Below are positions 48,595 through 60,189 of a stretch of 64,000 nt of DNA, piece by piece. Within the stretch, counting starts at the first letter, position 1; every line of letters starts with the position of its first letter. Both the position numbers and the translations under genes were made by a program. The notes beneath the pieces were generated by a model. That model ran no database searches, was not told the origin of the DNA, and saw only the letters and a program-made list of their open reading frames with translations. Origin of the DNA: Magnolia sinica (lineage: Eukaryota; Streptophyta; Magnoliopsida; Magnoliales; Magnoliaceae); contig NC_080582.1 of the NCBI RefSeq assembly GCF_029962835.1, positions 17,802,032-17,866,031 of the forward strand. Reading direction: 5' to 3'.

Positions 48595-49260
48595 TCAGCA
48601 CAATACCAAAAGCAAGTACACGTCCTTAAATTGCTCCACTTGGCACCTTCGTTTAGCTCCATTCATCCCTGAAGATGAAGGTTTGAAAATGAGTAATAGA
48701 AGTTTCTTTATAGAGGCTTCAAATTGCTTAGGATTTAAGTTACCAAGTGAGATAGGTGAACTAATCCATCTAAGATACGTTGGTTGTACAAATGCTGGAT
48801 TACAAAGCCTCTCATCATCAATGGGCAATCTTCACAATTTACAAACTCTATATTTAGCATCTGTTTGTCACATCAAAATACTCAGTGCAATTGGAAGCAA
48901 CAACAGTTAAGACATTTCCATGTGAAGCACGCCTGGGCTTGTATGGGAGGGTTATCTCATCTAAGGGTATCCACAACTCGACCAGATAAGTTACCTCAAG
49001 ACTACAAGATATGTAAGGACTGGCAATTGGATGTACAGTTGCTTATCACATCTGACCAATCTTCGAAAATTAGGAATATATTTAAAGTGATCAGAAGCAT
49101 ATGTTGAGGTGTTTTATGTATCAATTACCAAATTAGACTACCTCCAGTCCCAGCTGTTGAATTGACTGACAAAGAATTCCCACATTAGTGACTCTTCCAC
49201 ATCTTCTTAATTTATGTAAGTTTTATTTGGAACTCGGCCAATCACTTTTCAGGTTGTAGT
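48595..49260 (+). pseudogene. LRR fragment of a second NLR gene
   Basis: About 48680-49110 resembles the LRR part of the intact NLR: KLPSEIGELIHLRYVGC and SSMGNLHNLQTL align with its KLPSEIGALIHLRYIGC and SSMGNLQNLQTL (about residues 591-625). Next comes a segment like LRHFHVKHAWACM in another frame, then LDYLQSQL-type words with further frame changes. No P-loop, NB-ARC or coiled coil lies upstream (46461-48590), so about two-thirds of the gene is gone. It has the same orientation as the intact gene, as expected of a decayed tandem copy. Confidence 0.85.
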
Positions 49261-49379
49261 GTGAACAGTATCACATCACTTTTTGGGTTTCAATAACAGA
49301 TTTCATTTATAGGAGAAACTATATTGGCACCTGTGAGATGACTTGATATATATAATATTTGATTTCTATTAATGTATTT

Positions 49380-50100
49380 CTGTTTGGATTTAATATAACT
49401 TTTCAAAGTAGAAGCGATTTTCCCAAGTCCAGGCTCAGGGACCGATCAATGCTTGACCAGAGAGTTTCTGTTCATATCAATGATCAAAGCTGCTCATTAG
49501 TTAGAGCCAAGAGTATAACTACCCTGGCACAAAGAATCGGCTACTCTGATAATGTGATGGACCATCCATGCACATTGAATGTAGAACATCAATTTCTATT
49601 GTCTATCTCTAGGCCACCTGAAATTTGCAGTCGGCTCAATTTCTGGATCAAGGTATTATAAGTTTTAGGTGAGCTTTACTAGCTTCCCTAGACAATTGAT
49701 GTATATTTTTAACCTTCTATTTGTAGGATATTGATTGAGGGATTAGGAGCTTCAATCTGTAAGAATTTTGGAGCATCTTCCATCCAAGGGAGGGCCTATA
49801 AGACCAATAGTTTGGATCTTCCAACCGCGGTCCCAGCTGTACGGACTGTGGCACTTGGACACTTACACCCTCTTGTTTTATTCTTAATGTAAGTTTATGC
49901 TTCAAATGCTTTTGGAGATTTAAGCAAGCAAATTCAAGCATGTAATTATCAAAGTTTTTAATCACAGATTGATTTCCTGGCTCTTTCTTTCATATGATAG
50001 ACTGTGACAACACACACATATGAAGCGAGAGAATGGATACGGAGAATGGTAGCATGGGGATCGATTACCTTTCGAAGGTTTCTTTACTCACTTCCTTTTG
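49380..50100 (+). repeat. Downstream blocks, round 3
   Basis: 49385-49560 matches the block at 46100-46260; 49725-49960 matches 47090-47330; 49995-50090 matches 47350-47450. This round follows the LRR fragment, as round 1 follows the intact NLR, so the blocks travel with NLR copies. Confidence 0.6.
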
Positions 50101-50273
50101 TAATGAAGGGTGGCTCAAGAAAAATTGACAGTCTGGTCTGGTGGATGTGGGAAGCATTAAGCATAATTTTATCCTCTCAGCGATCAACCACAAAGCTTTC
50201 AAAGGCCTTTCCTTCGTATCTCGGTGGCACATGGAGTGTAATTTCGTGGTCCAAGCCAATGTCTCTTTGAGAT

Positions 50274-50430
50274 GTTCCTAGACGGCCTGATAGAGAAGCT
50301 GGCCACTGGGTCTGCAAATTCTTCGGTGATTGGTACATGCAGATTTGGATGACATTCCAAATTGTAGCATGAGGATGTATCTATGTATGTTTTCCTATCA
50401 AAATTCTGATTTGTTACCTTGTGCCATTTT
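50274..50430 (+). repeat. 157-bp inverted repeat, left arm
   Basis: From GTTCCTAGACGGCCTGATAG to CCTTGTGCCATTTT; nearly identical to the complement of 63316-63472, with about two differences. Confidence 0.92.
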
Positions 50431-50434
50431 TAAA

Positions 50435-50864
50435 ATAGATGGATGGAATGGATTCAGTTAGAAACCTCTCAGTGGACCCCACAAGGTTCAAGAGGCACAT
50501 TTCTCTATATGACGCAGACTACCAAATGATTTTAACCATTTTCTTACCCCAAAAGCCCAAAAACCCTCGTTTCGCAGAAATCGCCGTCTCCGTCTCCCTC
50601 TCTCAATCTCCCTCTCCCTCTTTCAATCTCCCTCTCTTTCAATCTCCTTCGCCCGATCTCAACCCTCTCTCGATCTCCCTCTCACTCTCCCTCCCTCTCT
50701 CTCGATCTCCCTCTCCCTCTTCCGATCTCGACCCTCTCTCTCTCTCTCTTGATCTCCCTCTCCCTGCAGGTATCTGATATTTTAGAAGCAACAACAGCAG
50801 CAGCTCGTTATCTGACTTATCAAAGCAGCGTAGCATGTGTGGTGAGTGATCTATGGTTAGATCT
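50435..50864 (+). promoter_or_regulatory. CT-rich leader-like region
   Basis: 50583-50765 is an almost pure pyrimidine tract (CTCCCTCTCTC and CGATCTCCCTCTC units) after AAAAACCCTCGTTTCGCAG, a composition common in plant 5' leaders. CTGCAGGTATCTG at its end and GTGTGGTGAGTGA at 50837-50849 look like splice signals around an open 24-codon stretch. No matching gene body follows, since the Reina element begins at 50865. It could also be a simple repeat. Confidence 0.35.
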
Positions 50865-51184
50865 TGTTATGGGCCTTTGGGCCTTCTGATTTGGTTATTG
50901 GGTTATGTTTGAATAAGTCTGCATAGTATTGTTAGCAGTCCGAGTCTTAGGCAATATTGTTAGTAGTTAAAGTCTGTTGGGATGAGTAGGAGATGTGCTG
51001 AGGTATGGGGTTGTTAGTTGCTTAAAGTTAGCAAGTATTACGGGTGTTGTTAGTCGTCAGAGTCTATTTATATTCTCTTTTTTAATGCAAAGCATCAGAG
51101 TATTTTTCCAGAAACTTATGTGTTGGAGGATTTAGCCCCCTTGAAGTGGCTGATTATCTATTTCACTTTATCACACGCCTTACA
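50865..51184 (+). repeat. 5' LTR of the Reina-like element
   Basis: 320 bp, TGTTATGGGCC...CGCCTTACA, with TTTATATTCTC as the TATA-like box at about 51066. Confidence 0.93.
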
Positions 51185-54100
51185 AGTAGTATCAGAGCCG
51201 CGGTCCATATGGCTGACGGATAGGGCCATAACACACGCTTTTCCCAACTGGCTGACTTAGTGGCATCATTGCGTACCACCCAGGAGACTCAAAATCAGAA
51301 TTAACAACTACTGCAGCAAGCAGTGGATGGTCTAGCCCAACAACTCCAACTTGTTGTGGCTAATATGGAGACGTTGGTCCATGCACAACAGAAGTCCAAA
51401 GAAGATTCAAACTCAGCTTCAACTTCACATGCGAACCCACTGTTTGAGGAGCACGGAGGCATTCAAACTAGGGCGATTCGTCTGGAATTTCTAAAGTTTA
51501 ATGGAGACAATCCTCATGGCTGGATCTATCGCGCACAACAATTTTTTACATACCATCAGACCAATCCTCACCATAGGGTCCTTTTGGCCTCTTTCCATAT
51601 GGAGGGGAAGGCACTTATTTGGTTTCAGGATTTGGAGGCATCTAGAGGGATTACTAGCTGGGAAGGATTCACTAAAACTCTCCTCACACGGTTTGGCCCT
51701 ACTATGTTCGATGATCCTATGGAAGCCATAACTCGGTTGCAGCAGACTACAACTGTGGAGGCCTATAAAACAGAATTTGAAATCCTATCTAACCAACTCA
51801 AAGGATTAGCTGAGCCTTACAAGCTCAGTTGCTTCTTAAGTGGGTTACGTGAGGATATCCGTTTTATGGTACGTATGCTTAATCCCTCGAATCTTACAAT
51901 GGCTTTCGGTATGGCTAAGATGTAGGAGGAAAACGTTGCTGCTTTTCGCCAAAATAACCGTTTTGGTTCTGCTCCTACTCGGCCTATTGTTACTTTACCT
52001 TCACACCAGGAGGAAAAGGCTATTCTTCCAGTTCAGCGATTAACACCAATACAGATGAAGGAAAGACGAGAGTGAGGACTTTGTTATAACTGTGATGAAA
52101 AATGGGGGCCAGGTCATAAGTACAAATCTGCTCGCCTCTTTATTATGGAATGCACTGAGCCTAGTGATGATGAGGAGTTTCAGCCCAGCACGGAACTTCT
52201 TAATGAGAATGATATCACTAATTTTGGAACCCCTGACACCGACACTGCTGTGCCCGTACCAGGTATTTCCATTCATGCATTATCTGGATCTCCTAGCTCT
52301 AAAACCATGCGCATTGTGGGCAAAGTCTGTGGCTATCCAGTGGTGATTTTGTTGGATACGGGCAGTATTCACTGCTTTATGGATTCATCAATTCAACAAC
52401 GAGCTCAATTACATTTAGAACCAACAGACGGACTTCAAGTTAAGGTGGCTAACGGTGACATTTTATTAAGTGAAGGCAGGTGCTCAAATATTCCATTTGT
52501 TATGCAGGGTAACACTTATCACACTGATTTTTATCTCTTAACGCTGGGGGGTTGTGATATTGTGTTAGGTGTCCAATGGTTGAGTACATTAGGACCTATC
52601 TTATGGGATTTTGACAAATTACGAATGGAATTTACTTGGTTTGGGCATAAGAATGTTTTGCAGGGCATCACACCTACCGAGGTGTCTCTAATGGAGGGAG
52701 AGGAGTTTGGTCTGGCTTTGAAACGGGACAGGAAGGGTTTGGTTTTACAGCTTCTTGAATCTCACGACCATACTACTTCTTGGTTGGATACAAACCCCCT
52801 CATTCTTCCCTTATTGGATCAATTTCAGCAGGTATTTCTGGAACCCCTTGGCTTACCTCCTAAGCGTGACCATGACCACCATATCACTTTTAACCAAATG
52901 CTAAGCCAATTTGTGTTGGTCCTTATCGTTACCCATATTTTCAAAATTCTGAAATTGAAAAACTAGTCAATGACATGCTTAAATCTGAAATTATTTGACC
53001 TAGTCAAAGCCCTTTTTCCTCACCGATGATCCTCGTGCGTAAACAAGATGGCAGTTGGCGTCTTTGTGTGGATTATCGAGCTCTCAATAAGGAAACAGTC
53101 AAAGCTAAATTCCCAATTCCTATTGTAGACGAACTTCTAGATGAAATTCATGGTGCGATTGTTTTTAGTAAATTGGATCTCCGATCCGGTTACCATCAAA
53201 TTAGGGTGTACCCTGAAGATATTCCAAAAACCGCCTTCCGAACTCATGAAGGTCATTACGAATTTCTAGTAATGCCCTTTGGTCTCACAAATGCCCCCGC
53301 AACCTTCCAATCTCTCATGAACCACATTTTTAAACCTTACTTGCGTAAATTCATATTAGTCTTTTTTTATGATATTCTTATTTATAGCAAGAGTTTCAAT
53401 GATCATCTTGAGCATTTACAGGTTGTTTTAGAGATTCTGCAATATCACCAGCTTTTTGCCAAAAAATCCAAGTGTTCATTTGGAAATCCTGAAATTGAAT
53501 ACCTTGGCCATATTATTTCCAAAGATGGTGTTCAGGCAGACCCTAAAAAAATTGAATCCATGTTATCCTGGCCATTTCCTATAACCATTAAATTCTTACG
53601 GGGTTTCCTTGGTCTTACGGGCTATTATAGGAAATTTATTAAGGGGTATGGTTCTATTGCTGCTCCTTTGACCTCTTTACTTAAAAAAAATTCGTTTGAG
53701 TAAACCCAGCCAGCGAAGGAAGCCTTCACTGCCCTTAAAGAAGATTTAGCCCCCTCGAAGTGGCTGATTTTACTAACTCTTTCACCATTCTGGTTGTGGT
53801 GTAGGTGCTGTGTTAATGCAGAAAGATAGACCCATTGCTTTTATGAGTCAAGCTCTCCGTGGCAAGGCTCTCCATCTATCTACTTATGAGAAGGAGCTGA
53901 TGGCTTTGGTTATGACTGTTAAGAAGTGACGTTCCTATTTGCTGGGCCAGACTTTTCGCATACAAACTGATCATCAAAGTCTTAAGTATTTACTGGAGCA
54001 AAAATTTGGTACACCTATGCAGCAAAAATGGCTCACTAAATTGCTGGGATTTGATTTTTTAGTTGAATACAGGAAGGGGAAAGACAATTTGGTGGCAGAT

Positions 54101-55609
54101 GCCTTATCCAGGAAGTGGGAGGAGGAACCACAATTGGCTACACTATCTTTTCTAGCAGTAGGTTGGCTCACTGATCTACAGGCATCCTACTTAGAAGATG
54201 CTATGTTGCAAAAGTTGTTGGCTGACTATGACAACCAGTTGTTAGACGAGACAAAATATAAGAAAAAAGATGGGCTACTATTTTACAAAGACAGGTTATT
54301 GATTGGCACATCAGAAAATCTTAAGAATCAATTACTACATTTGGTTCATGGCAGCCCTCAAGCTGGGCACTCCGATCTGCACAAAACTTTACATCGCGCT
54401 CGAGCAAATTTCTATTGGACTGGTATGAAGCGTGATGTCCGCAATTTTATTAAGGAGTGTGAAGTTTGTCAAAGGAATAAAGTTGATACTCTACATCCAG
54501 CAGGTTTACTTCAGCCTTTGCCTATTCCTGAGAAGGTTTGGTCTGATATCTCCCTAGATTTCATTGAAGGGTTGCCCCTTTCCCATGGGTTTAGTGTGAT
54601 TTTTGTGGTTGTGGATCGTTTGAGTAAATATGCCCATTTTATTCCAGTATCTCGTCCTTATACAGCTCTCAAAATAGCTCAGTTATTTACTGCGAATATT
54701 TTCAAACTGCATGAGATGCCTAATTCGATTGTAAGTGACAGAGACCCTACCTTTACTAGTCAATTTTGGCACGAATTATTTAAGTTACAGGGTACGACGC
54801 TTAAATTTAGCTCTGCCTACCATCATCAGACGGATGGTCAAACGGAGGTAGTGAATAAAAGTGTGGAACATTATTTGAGGTGTTTTTCACGTGACAAACC
54901 GCGGGAGTGGTCTACATGGTTGCCTACGGCGGAATGGTGGTATAATACGAATATGCATGCCTCAACAAAGCTTACTCCGTTTGAAGTGGTTTACGGGTAC
55001 TCACCGCCAGCCTTGTTGGCACATACCCCAGGAATAGCTTCAGTGCAGTCAGTTGAAGAAGCACTTCGATCTCGGGATTTAGTATTGCGACGCTTGCGGG
55101 AAAATCTGCACATTGCCCAGGAAAGGATGGAAAAATTTGCAGATCTTAAGCGAACTGAGCGAAGTTTTGAAGTGGGTGATATGGTTTACCTGTGCCTTCA
55201 GCCATATAAACAGCAATCAGTTGTTCAACGCCGATATTTGAAACTTTCTGCCAGATTTTTCGGACCCTTTAAGATTTTGGAGCGGATTGGCAGTGTAGCT
55301 TATCGTTTGGATCTTCCTCCTGATTCTCTCGTGCATCCCGTGTTCCATGTGTCTTGTTTGAAAAAGAAACTAGGGCATAAAAATGTGTTGTGCCCTACAC
55401 TTCCTCCATGCGACACCAGTAGCGCTTTCAAAGCAGAACCTGAAGCAATTTTACAGCGCCGAATGCGCAAGAAGGGCAGTACGGCAGTGAGCGAGTTACT
55501 GGTCCAGTGGAAGGGGCTTGGAGTTGAAGATGCTTCGTGGGTGGAGTACGAGAAGCTGTCCAAAGAATTTCCAGACCTTGAGGGCAAGGTCTTCTAATGG
55601 GGGAGGGTT

Positions 55610-55929
55610 TGTTATGGGCCTCTAGGCCTTCTGATTTGGTTATTGGGTTATGTTTGAATAAGTCTGCATAGTATTGTTAGCAGTCCGAGTCTTAGGCAAT
55701 ATTGTTAGTAGTCAAAGTCTGTTGGGATGAGTAGGAGACGTGCTGAGGTATGGGATTGTTAGTTGCTTAAAGTTAGCAAGTATTACGGGTGTTGTTAGTC
55801 GTCAGAGTCTATTTATATTCTCTTTTTTAATGCAAAGCATCAGAGTATTTTTCCAGAAACTTTTGTGTTGGAGGATTTAGCCCCCTCGAAGTGGCTGATT
55901 ATCTATTTCACTTTATCACACGCCTTACA
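55610..55929 (+). repeat. 3' LTR of the Reina-like element
   Basis: 320 bp, about 98% identical to the 5' LTR by eye. Confidence 0.93.
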
Positions 55930-55934
55930 GATCT

Positions 55935-57224
55935 GATGTTGTACTATCATTTAAAAAAAAAAAAACAAAATCCCTCTCTCTGGTTCAGATAGGTACATCA
56001 GCGTGCAGACAGGTACTATTGGTCATCTCTTTCAACCGTACATTTTTTTGTTGGAGTAGTGATTGATACATCTGCTGTACCATATGTTATGATACAACCA
56101 TTTTCTTGCCAACGTTTCATGTATGTAGAATATCCCATCCGTACAAAAGGTGGGCCAGAGTATGATGTTCACGTCATACGAACATCAGGCCAATCCACTC
56201 GTTGGTGGGCCACACCAGAACCCTATTTCATGCTATCGGCTGTCCTCCGATATTGACGTTGTGGATCGGCTTGATTTTCGTATCAGGTGGTCATCATGGT
56301 ACGGATACCATATTCTACATATGAGAGACGTTGTCAGGGAAAGTGATTGTATCATCAAGTATGATACAGCTGCACACGTTTGTTGATTATAGACTATTGG
56401 TCATCTCTTTCAATTTTTGAGTTTGGGGGATTGGTACATATCTTTTCGGAATTATAAATGTCCCGAACCTCATCAAATGTTAGTTTGCAGTGGCTCAGGA
56501 TTCTGTACATGGGTTCCATGCTTATTAATCTAGACCTTTGATCTGATGGCTGCAACTGTTGATTGATGGTACCTAAAGGTTTCCCAGATTAGAAGTTCTG
56601 AATGCTTCAGTCGTTGGCCTATTTTCAGAATTCAGATGAATATGGGTGGTTCCCATATTCTGTCTTACCTGTCTATTTATAGGCCACTGATCTAGGGTTA
56701 GGATATTCCAATTTTGAGGATTTTTCAGGCATTCCCATCCAGGTGGGGCTCATCATATAAAAGGTCTGGATTATTCAACCATGGGTGCCCATGTATGAAG
56801 TCCTGCAATGGAGAAAACTATTTGTTTCCCTAGGTCCTGAATTCTCTAATTTCCTTATTCGTTGAGTTCTCATCATTGGAAATAGGCACGGCATGCAGCA
56901 TTTACTCGTGTTTGTGCATGATCAGCAATGGTTCTCATAGGAATGCAGCATTTGCTTTATAGGAATGAAGACAGGCTTCAGTGATAGCAGAATGTCATGT
57001 AGGTTGTTTATGCCTACCATATTACTCGTGTTTGTGCATGATCAGCAATGGTTCTCATAGGAATGCAGCATTTGCTTTATAGGAATGAAGACAGGCTTCA
57101 GTGATAGCAGAATGTCATGTAGGTTGTTTATGCTTACCGTAACCTAATGGTCCAGTTTTTCATGAGCCATAGAAGCACCCATCAGAGTTAGTTCCAGTTT
57201 TTTTAATGAATCCCCTTCAACAGG
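55935..57224. other. Intergenic or intronic DNA, with repeats
   Basis: 56040-56400 contains two GTATGATAC-rich segments and the word TTGGTCATCTCTTTCAA twice (56019 and 56398), which suggests a small inserted repeat. 56685-56810 loosely resembles the block at 49725-49850. No exon recognised before 57225. Confidence 0.45.
56902..57141. repeat. Tandem duplication, 2 x 120 bp
   Basis: TTACTCGTGTTTGTGCATGA begins at 56902 and again at 57022; the two 120-bp units are nearly identical (CCTACCAT against CTTACCGT at the end), so the duplication is recent. Confidence 0.95.
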
Positions 57225-57300
57225 TACAATTCAATCTCCAGCTATCAGAGAAGGAACGGGTTGATAGGGCAAATGTTATCCTTCCATTTGAACACCAAGG
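57225..57300 (+). pseudogene. Lone exon of Elongator subunit ELP5 (C-terminal region)
   Basis: A 76-bp open stretch with a canonical acceptor (TTCAACAG) and donor (CAAG/GTATGC). It reads [16 protein letters not shown]... ending LPFEHQ. The pattern FNLxLSEKEr-(x)-A-x-V-x-LPFEHQ is what I recall of the conserved C-terminal tail of plant ELP5, and of the FNL...LPY segment of fungal Elp5/Iki1. ELP5 belongs to the Elp4-5-6 ring of Elongator, which supports tRNA wobble-uridine modification. No other ELP5 exon is seen on either side, so it appears to be a captured or left-over exon rather than a working gene. The identification rests on 25 residues. Confidence 0.5.
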
Positions 57301-60189
57301 TATGCATACTGTAATTGCTGAACTTTGATTGTTAAAAAATACTGATTGGCGTTCATTAAATTAGAAATATTGTCTTTATTCCTAATTTTATTATCAATTT
57401 TTATTTTTGCTTTAACAACAGTTTAGCCTTTTTCTGTTTATTCGATATTTTCATTCTTATCACTTCACATGAAAAAGTTTATAAATGATATCAAGGCCTT
57501 GGTGTTACTACACTAGTTGATGCATTACTCCAGCTATTGGGGCATTCCCAATTGTTACTTGGGACAAAATCCTTGATAATATATTAAAAGTAATGATCTG
57601 TTTTCGAGCCAATATCATGACATAAATCCCAATAACTGATGCTAGGGTGTGAAGTGCAAAACATTTTCTTTGGAGGTTTGACACCTGCAGTTTCTGACAA
57701 ATAGTTTTGCACAAAGGGCAGATATTTTTCAGTGGCAGTGACTTCACTAGTCTGTTACTGAATATGCACTCACATGCAATTTGGGGACCAACCACGGTTC
57801 CAAAAAATCTTGGAGTCATTTCAAAAATTGGTGGCCGAGTCTACTTGACTTGGTTGAATTTCGAGTTAAATCTCCATGCTGATTCAGTTCAACCAATTTA
57901 AATTGGAACAGAGGGATATTTTGGATTTCTTTTTCTTTTGTTTGATGGGCAACCGACATTCTATAAAAACTAAAAAAGGGAAAAGTATCATTGCATGATT
58001 AGGAGTCATAACTCAAAGTACGTAAATAACTATTGTTGCGTTTGGCGCATGGAGTTTGTAGATAACTGTGGCATGGAAAATAAATTGTGTTGTTGAAAAT
58101 TATATATTTTGCAGTGACTTCCCTAAATCTGGAATTCAGGCTCGTGTTTCATTTGAAAGAAAGAGCTCTTCAAATTGACATGAGTATCGTTTCCCGGTTT
58201 TGGGAAATTTCCTACAAGTAGAAATCCCAACAATCACTTATTCTTTCTCGTGGCTGAGTCCAAAAACACCTGAAGGGAGACTTTTTTGGAGATTATGCTT
58301 GCCACGTTATGATCGATTTGGACCAAGCGCAATGAGAGATGTTTCTAGAATTGCAAATAATCTCATGATGAGGTGTTCCGGAAAGCACAAGACATACATA
58401 CATACCATGATGTAAGATACTTCAGAATGGATGCCTCATCCATGTCATACCCGTACGTGTTCCATACTCACAAATTAAGCATAGAATTACAAGATATACA
58501 TACATACCATTTCTATGCATTCATCCATACTAATAATCTAATACAACCATGATATAAGATACTGTAAAATATGCCTCATCCATGACATGCCCATGTTCAG
58601 TAAACAGACATTACGATAGAATCACAATATATATACATACACACATACATACATTCCTCATCCATGACATTCCCATGTTACTTAGATATTAACTTGAAGA
58701 ACATCAAATTTGCTGTTTTGTGTGTCTATTCAGCTGGGAAGTCTGTCGCGTGTTTTGTATGATGCAGTTGAATTGAACTCTTTTTGTTGGAGAATTTTCT
58801 TGGCTGGCCTAAATTCTTCTAAAGGGACCAAAATGAGCTAGATAAGTTGCAGAGTCTGCTCTAGTCTGCTCTTCAGAATTTTCTTGCTCTAAATCACTTC
58901 TTTTGAATTTCCCAATCTCTTATAATTTTGGTCTGCTCTTCAGATCTGATAAACTGCCTTTTGTAACCCTTCTATGTCAGAGATGCCATGCTTTTTTGGT
59001 ATTACAGTGGATTTAAACTTGAGATCTGGAACTCTGGTAAATCATTTTGAAGGGTCCTTGTGAAAATCTTCATTTCGTTTTTATTAGTCATTTTACATTT
59101 AGTTTTGCCCCATTGTCATGAATATTGTCAGCACATCCTTTCAATCGATCTGCTCTGGTGTAGAAAGCTAAGGATAAGGGATTTCTTTTTGGGAAAAAGC
59201 TATGACTGGAGTCTTGACATCCCTTGATGGGTGCTTTTTCATTACTCCTATGTGGATTGCAAACAAATGTTCCACAGAAACAATTGAGACCTAAACTTTA
59301 GCTGTCAATTGCTTTTTCCTTCCCGCTTGGCAGCTGTAAGTCATATACCAAAAACTACAAGGAGACCATTTTCCCACTTGATTCCCTTCCCTTTCAGTTA
59401 TGTTCTTTACAACTTCTGTTATCACGTCTCTATGAAACCTTTGCACAAGTTCTTGGATGTAAATTTTTACATGTGTTATTCCACACCATCATATATTATT
59501 ACTTAATCAGTGATATCGTAAAGATCGCAAAATTTTTTGATTTTTTTTTATACGCTTCCCTCTCAATTTGGTTTTATTCTGAATATAGGGCACACGGGAT
59601 GGTAAGGCAAGCTAAATGTGAGAAGAGTAAAAAGGTCAATCGTACATCATACCAAACGTTCTCCATTCTGAATTAATCCATCTGATTTCGGACTGTACCC
59701 ATTCGAATGGCCCACTCTCATTAACCTTGTTGATTCTACATAAGCCAAGAGGTCCACTTGGTGTAAAAAATAAATGCGAGTAGAGAATTATAGGTGATGT
59801 TTGCTTGGCACAGTTGTTTGAAATGGCAAACAGGCTTAGCATGCATTGCATGGTATTACATAACTCTAGTTTGGATATAAAACATAGCTGGGCTGGGAGT
59901 GATGCTCTGAGAAACCGTTTCCATATGCTCATGATTAGCTTGAAGATAACAATTTTGACATATTGCATGCAGGAGCTAATCAATGAGGCAATCAATTTTA
60001 AGGTGCAAGTATGGCAGTGGGTGTGGGTGGCATGTTTTAAGACTCAGATTTCAATGGCTACTGTTTACCGAAGATCAGTGTCCGACCCTCTGAATTTCAG
60101 GGTAAATGGATACCACAAGATGTTGTGAGGTTGGATTGATATCAAATGTTGGTCATATGGTTCTAATGCTCAGTTATTCTCATTGGCAG
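57301..60189. other. No exon recognised; local repeats
   Basis: 58385-58680 has repeated ACATACATACCATGAT... / GCCTCATCCATGACAT words with a period near 140-150 bp. Elsewhere it is AT-rich intron-like DNA. I looked for the IQM N-terminal exon (IQ motif and the HWLEA-type end expected just before 60190) and did not find it. Confidence 0.5.

Larger units (their letters stand above)
50865..55929 (+). mobile_element. Ty3/gypsy chromovirus, Reina-like, broken but young
   Basis: 5.07 kb with 320-bp LTRs, TG...CA ends and a perfect target duplication GATCT (50860-50864 and 55930-55934). The primer-binding site after the left LTR is of the initiator tRNA-Met type, and a purine tract (AATGGGGGAGGGT) precedes the right LTR. 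Parts: gag at about 51320-52140, protease at about 52270-52560, reverse transcriptase at about 52970-53700, RNase H at about 53760-54110, integrase at about 54180-55390, and a chromodomain at about 55430-55570. Short LTRs and the FHVSCLKK junction before the chromodomain are Reina traits. A handful of breaks. LTRs differ at only about 7 of 320 positions by eye, so this is the youngest element in the window. Confidence 0.93.

Noticed and set aside
56902-57141. A CRISPR-like repeat
   Set aside because: Two long direct units without spacers in a plant nuclear sequence; a simple tandem duplication.
57508-57819. 103-codon minus-strand frame with a CPLCKTICQK stretch
   Set aside because: No flanking exons, no cysteine pattern beyond the single pair, and AT-rich intron-like surroundings.
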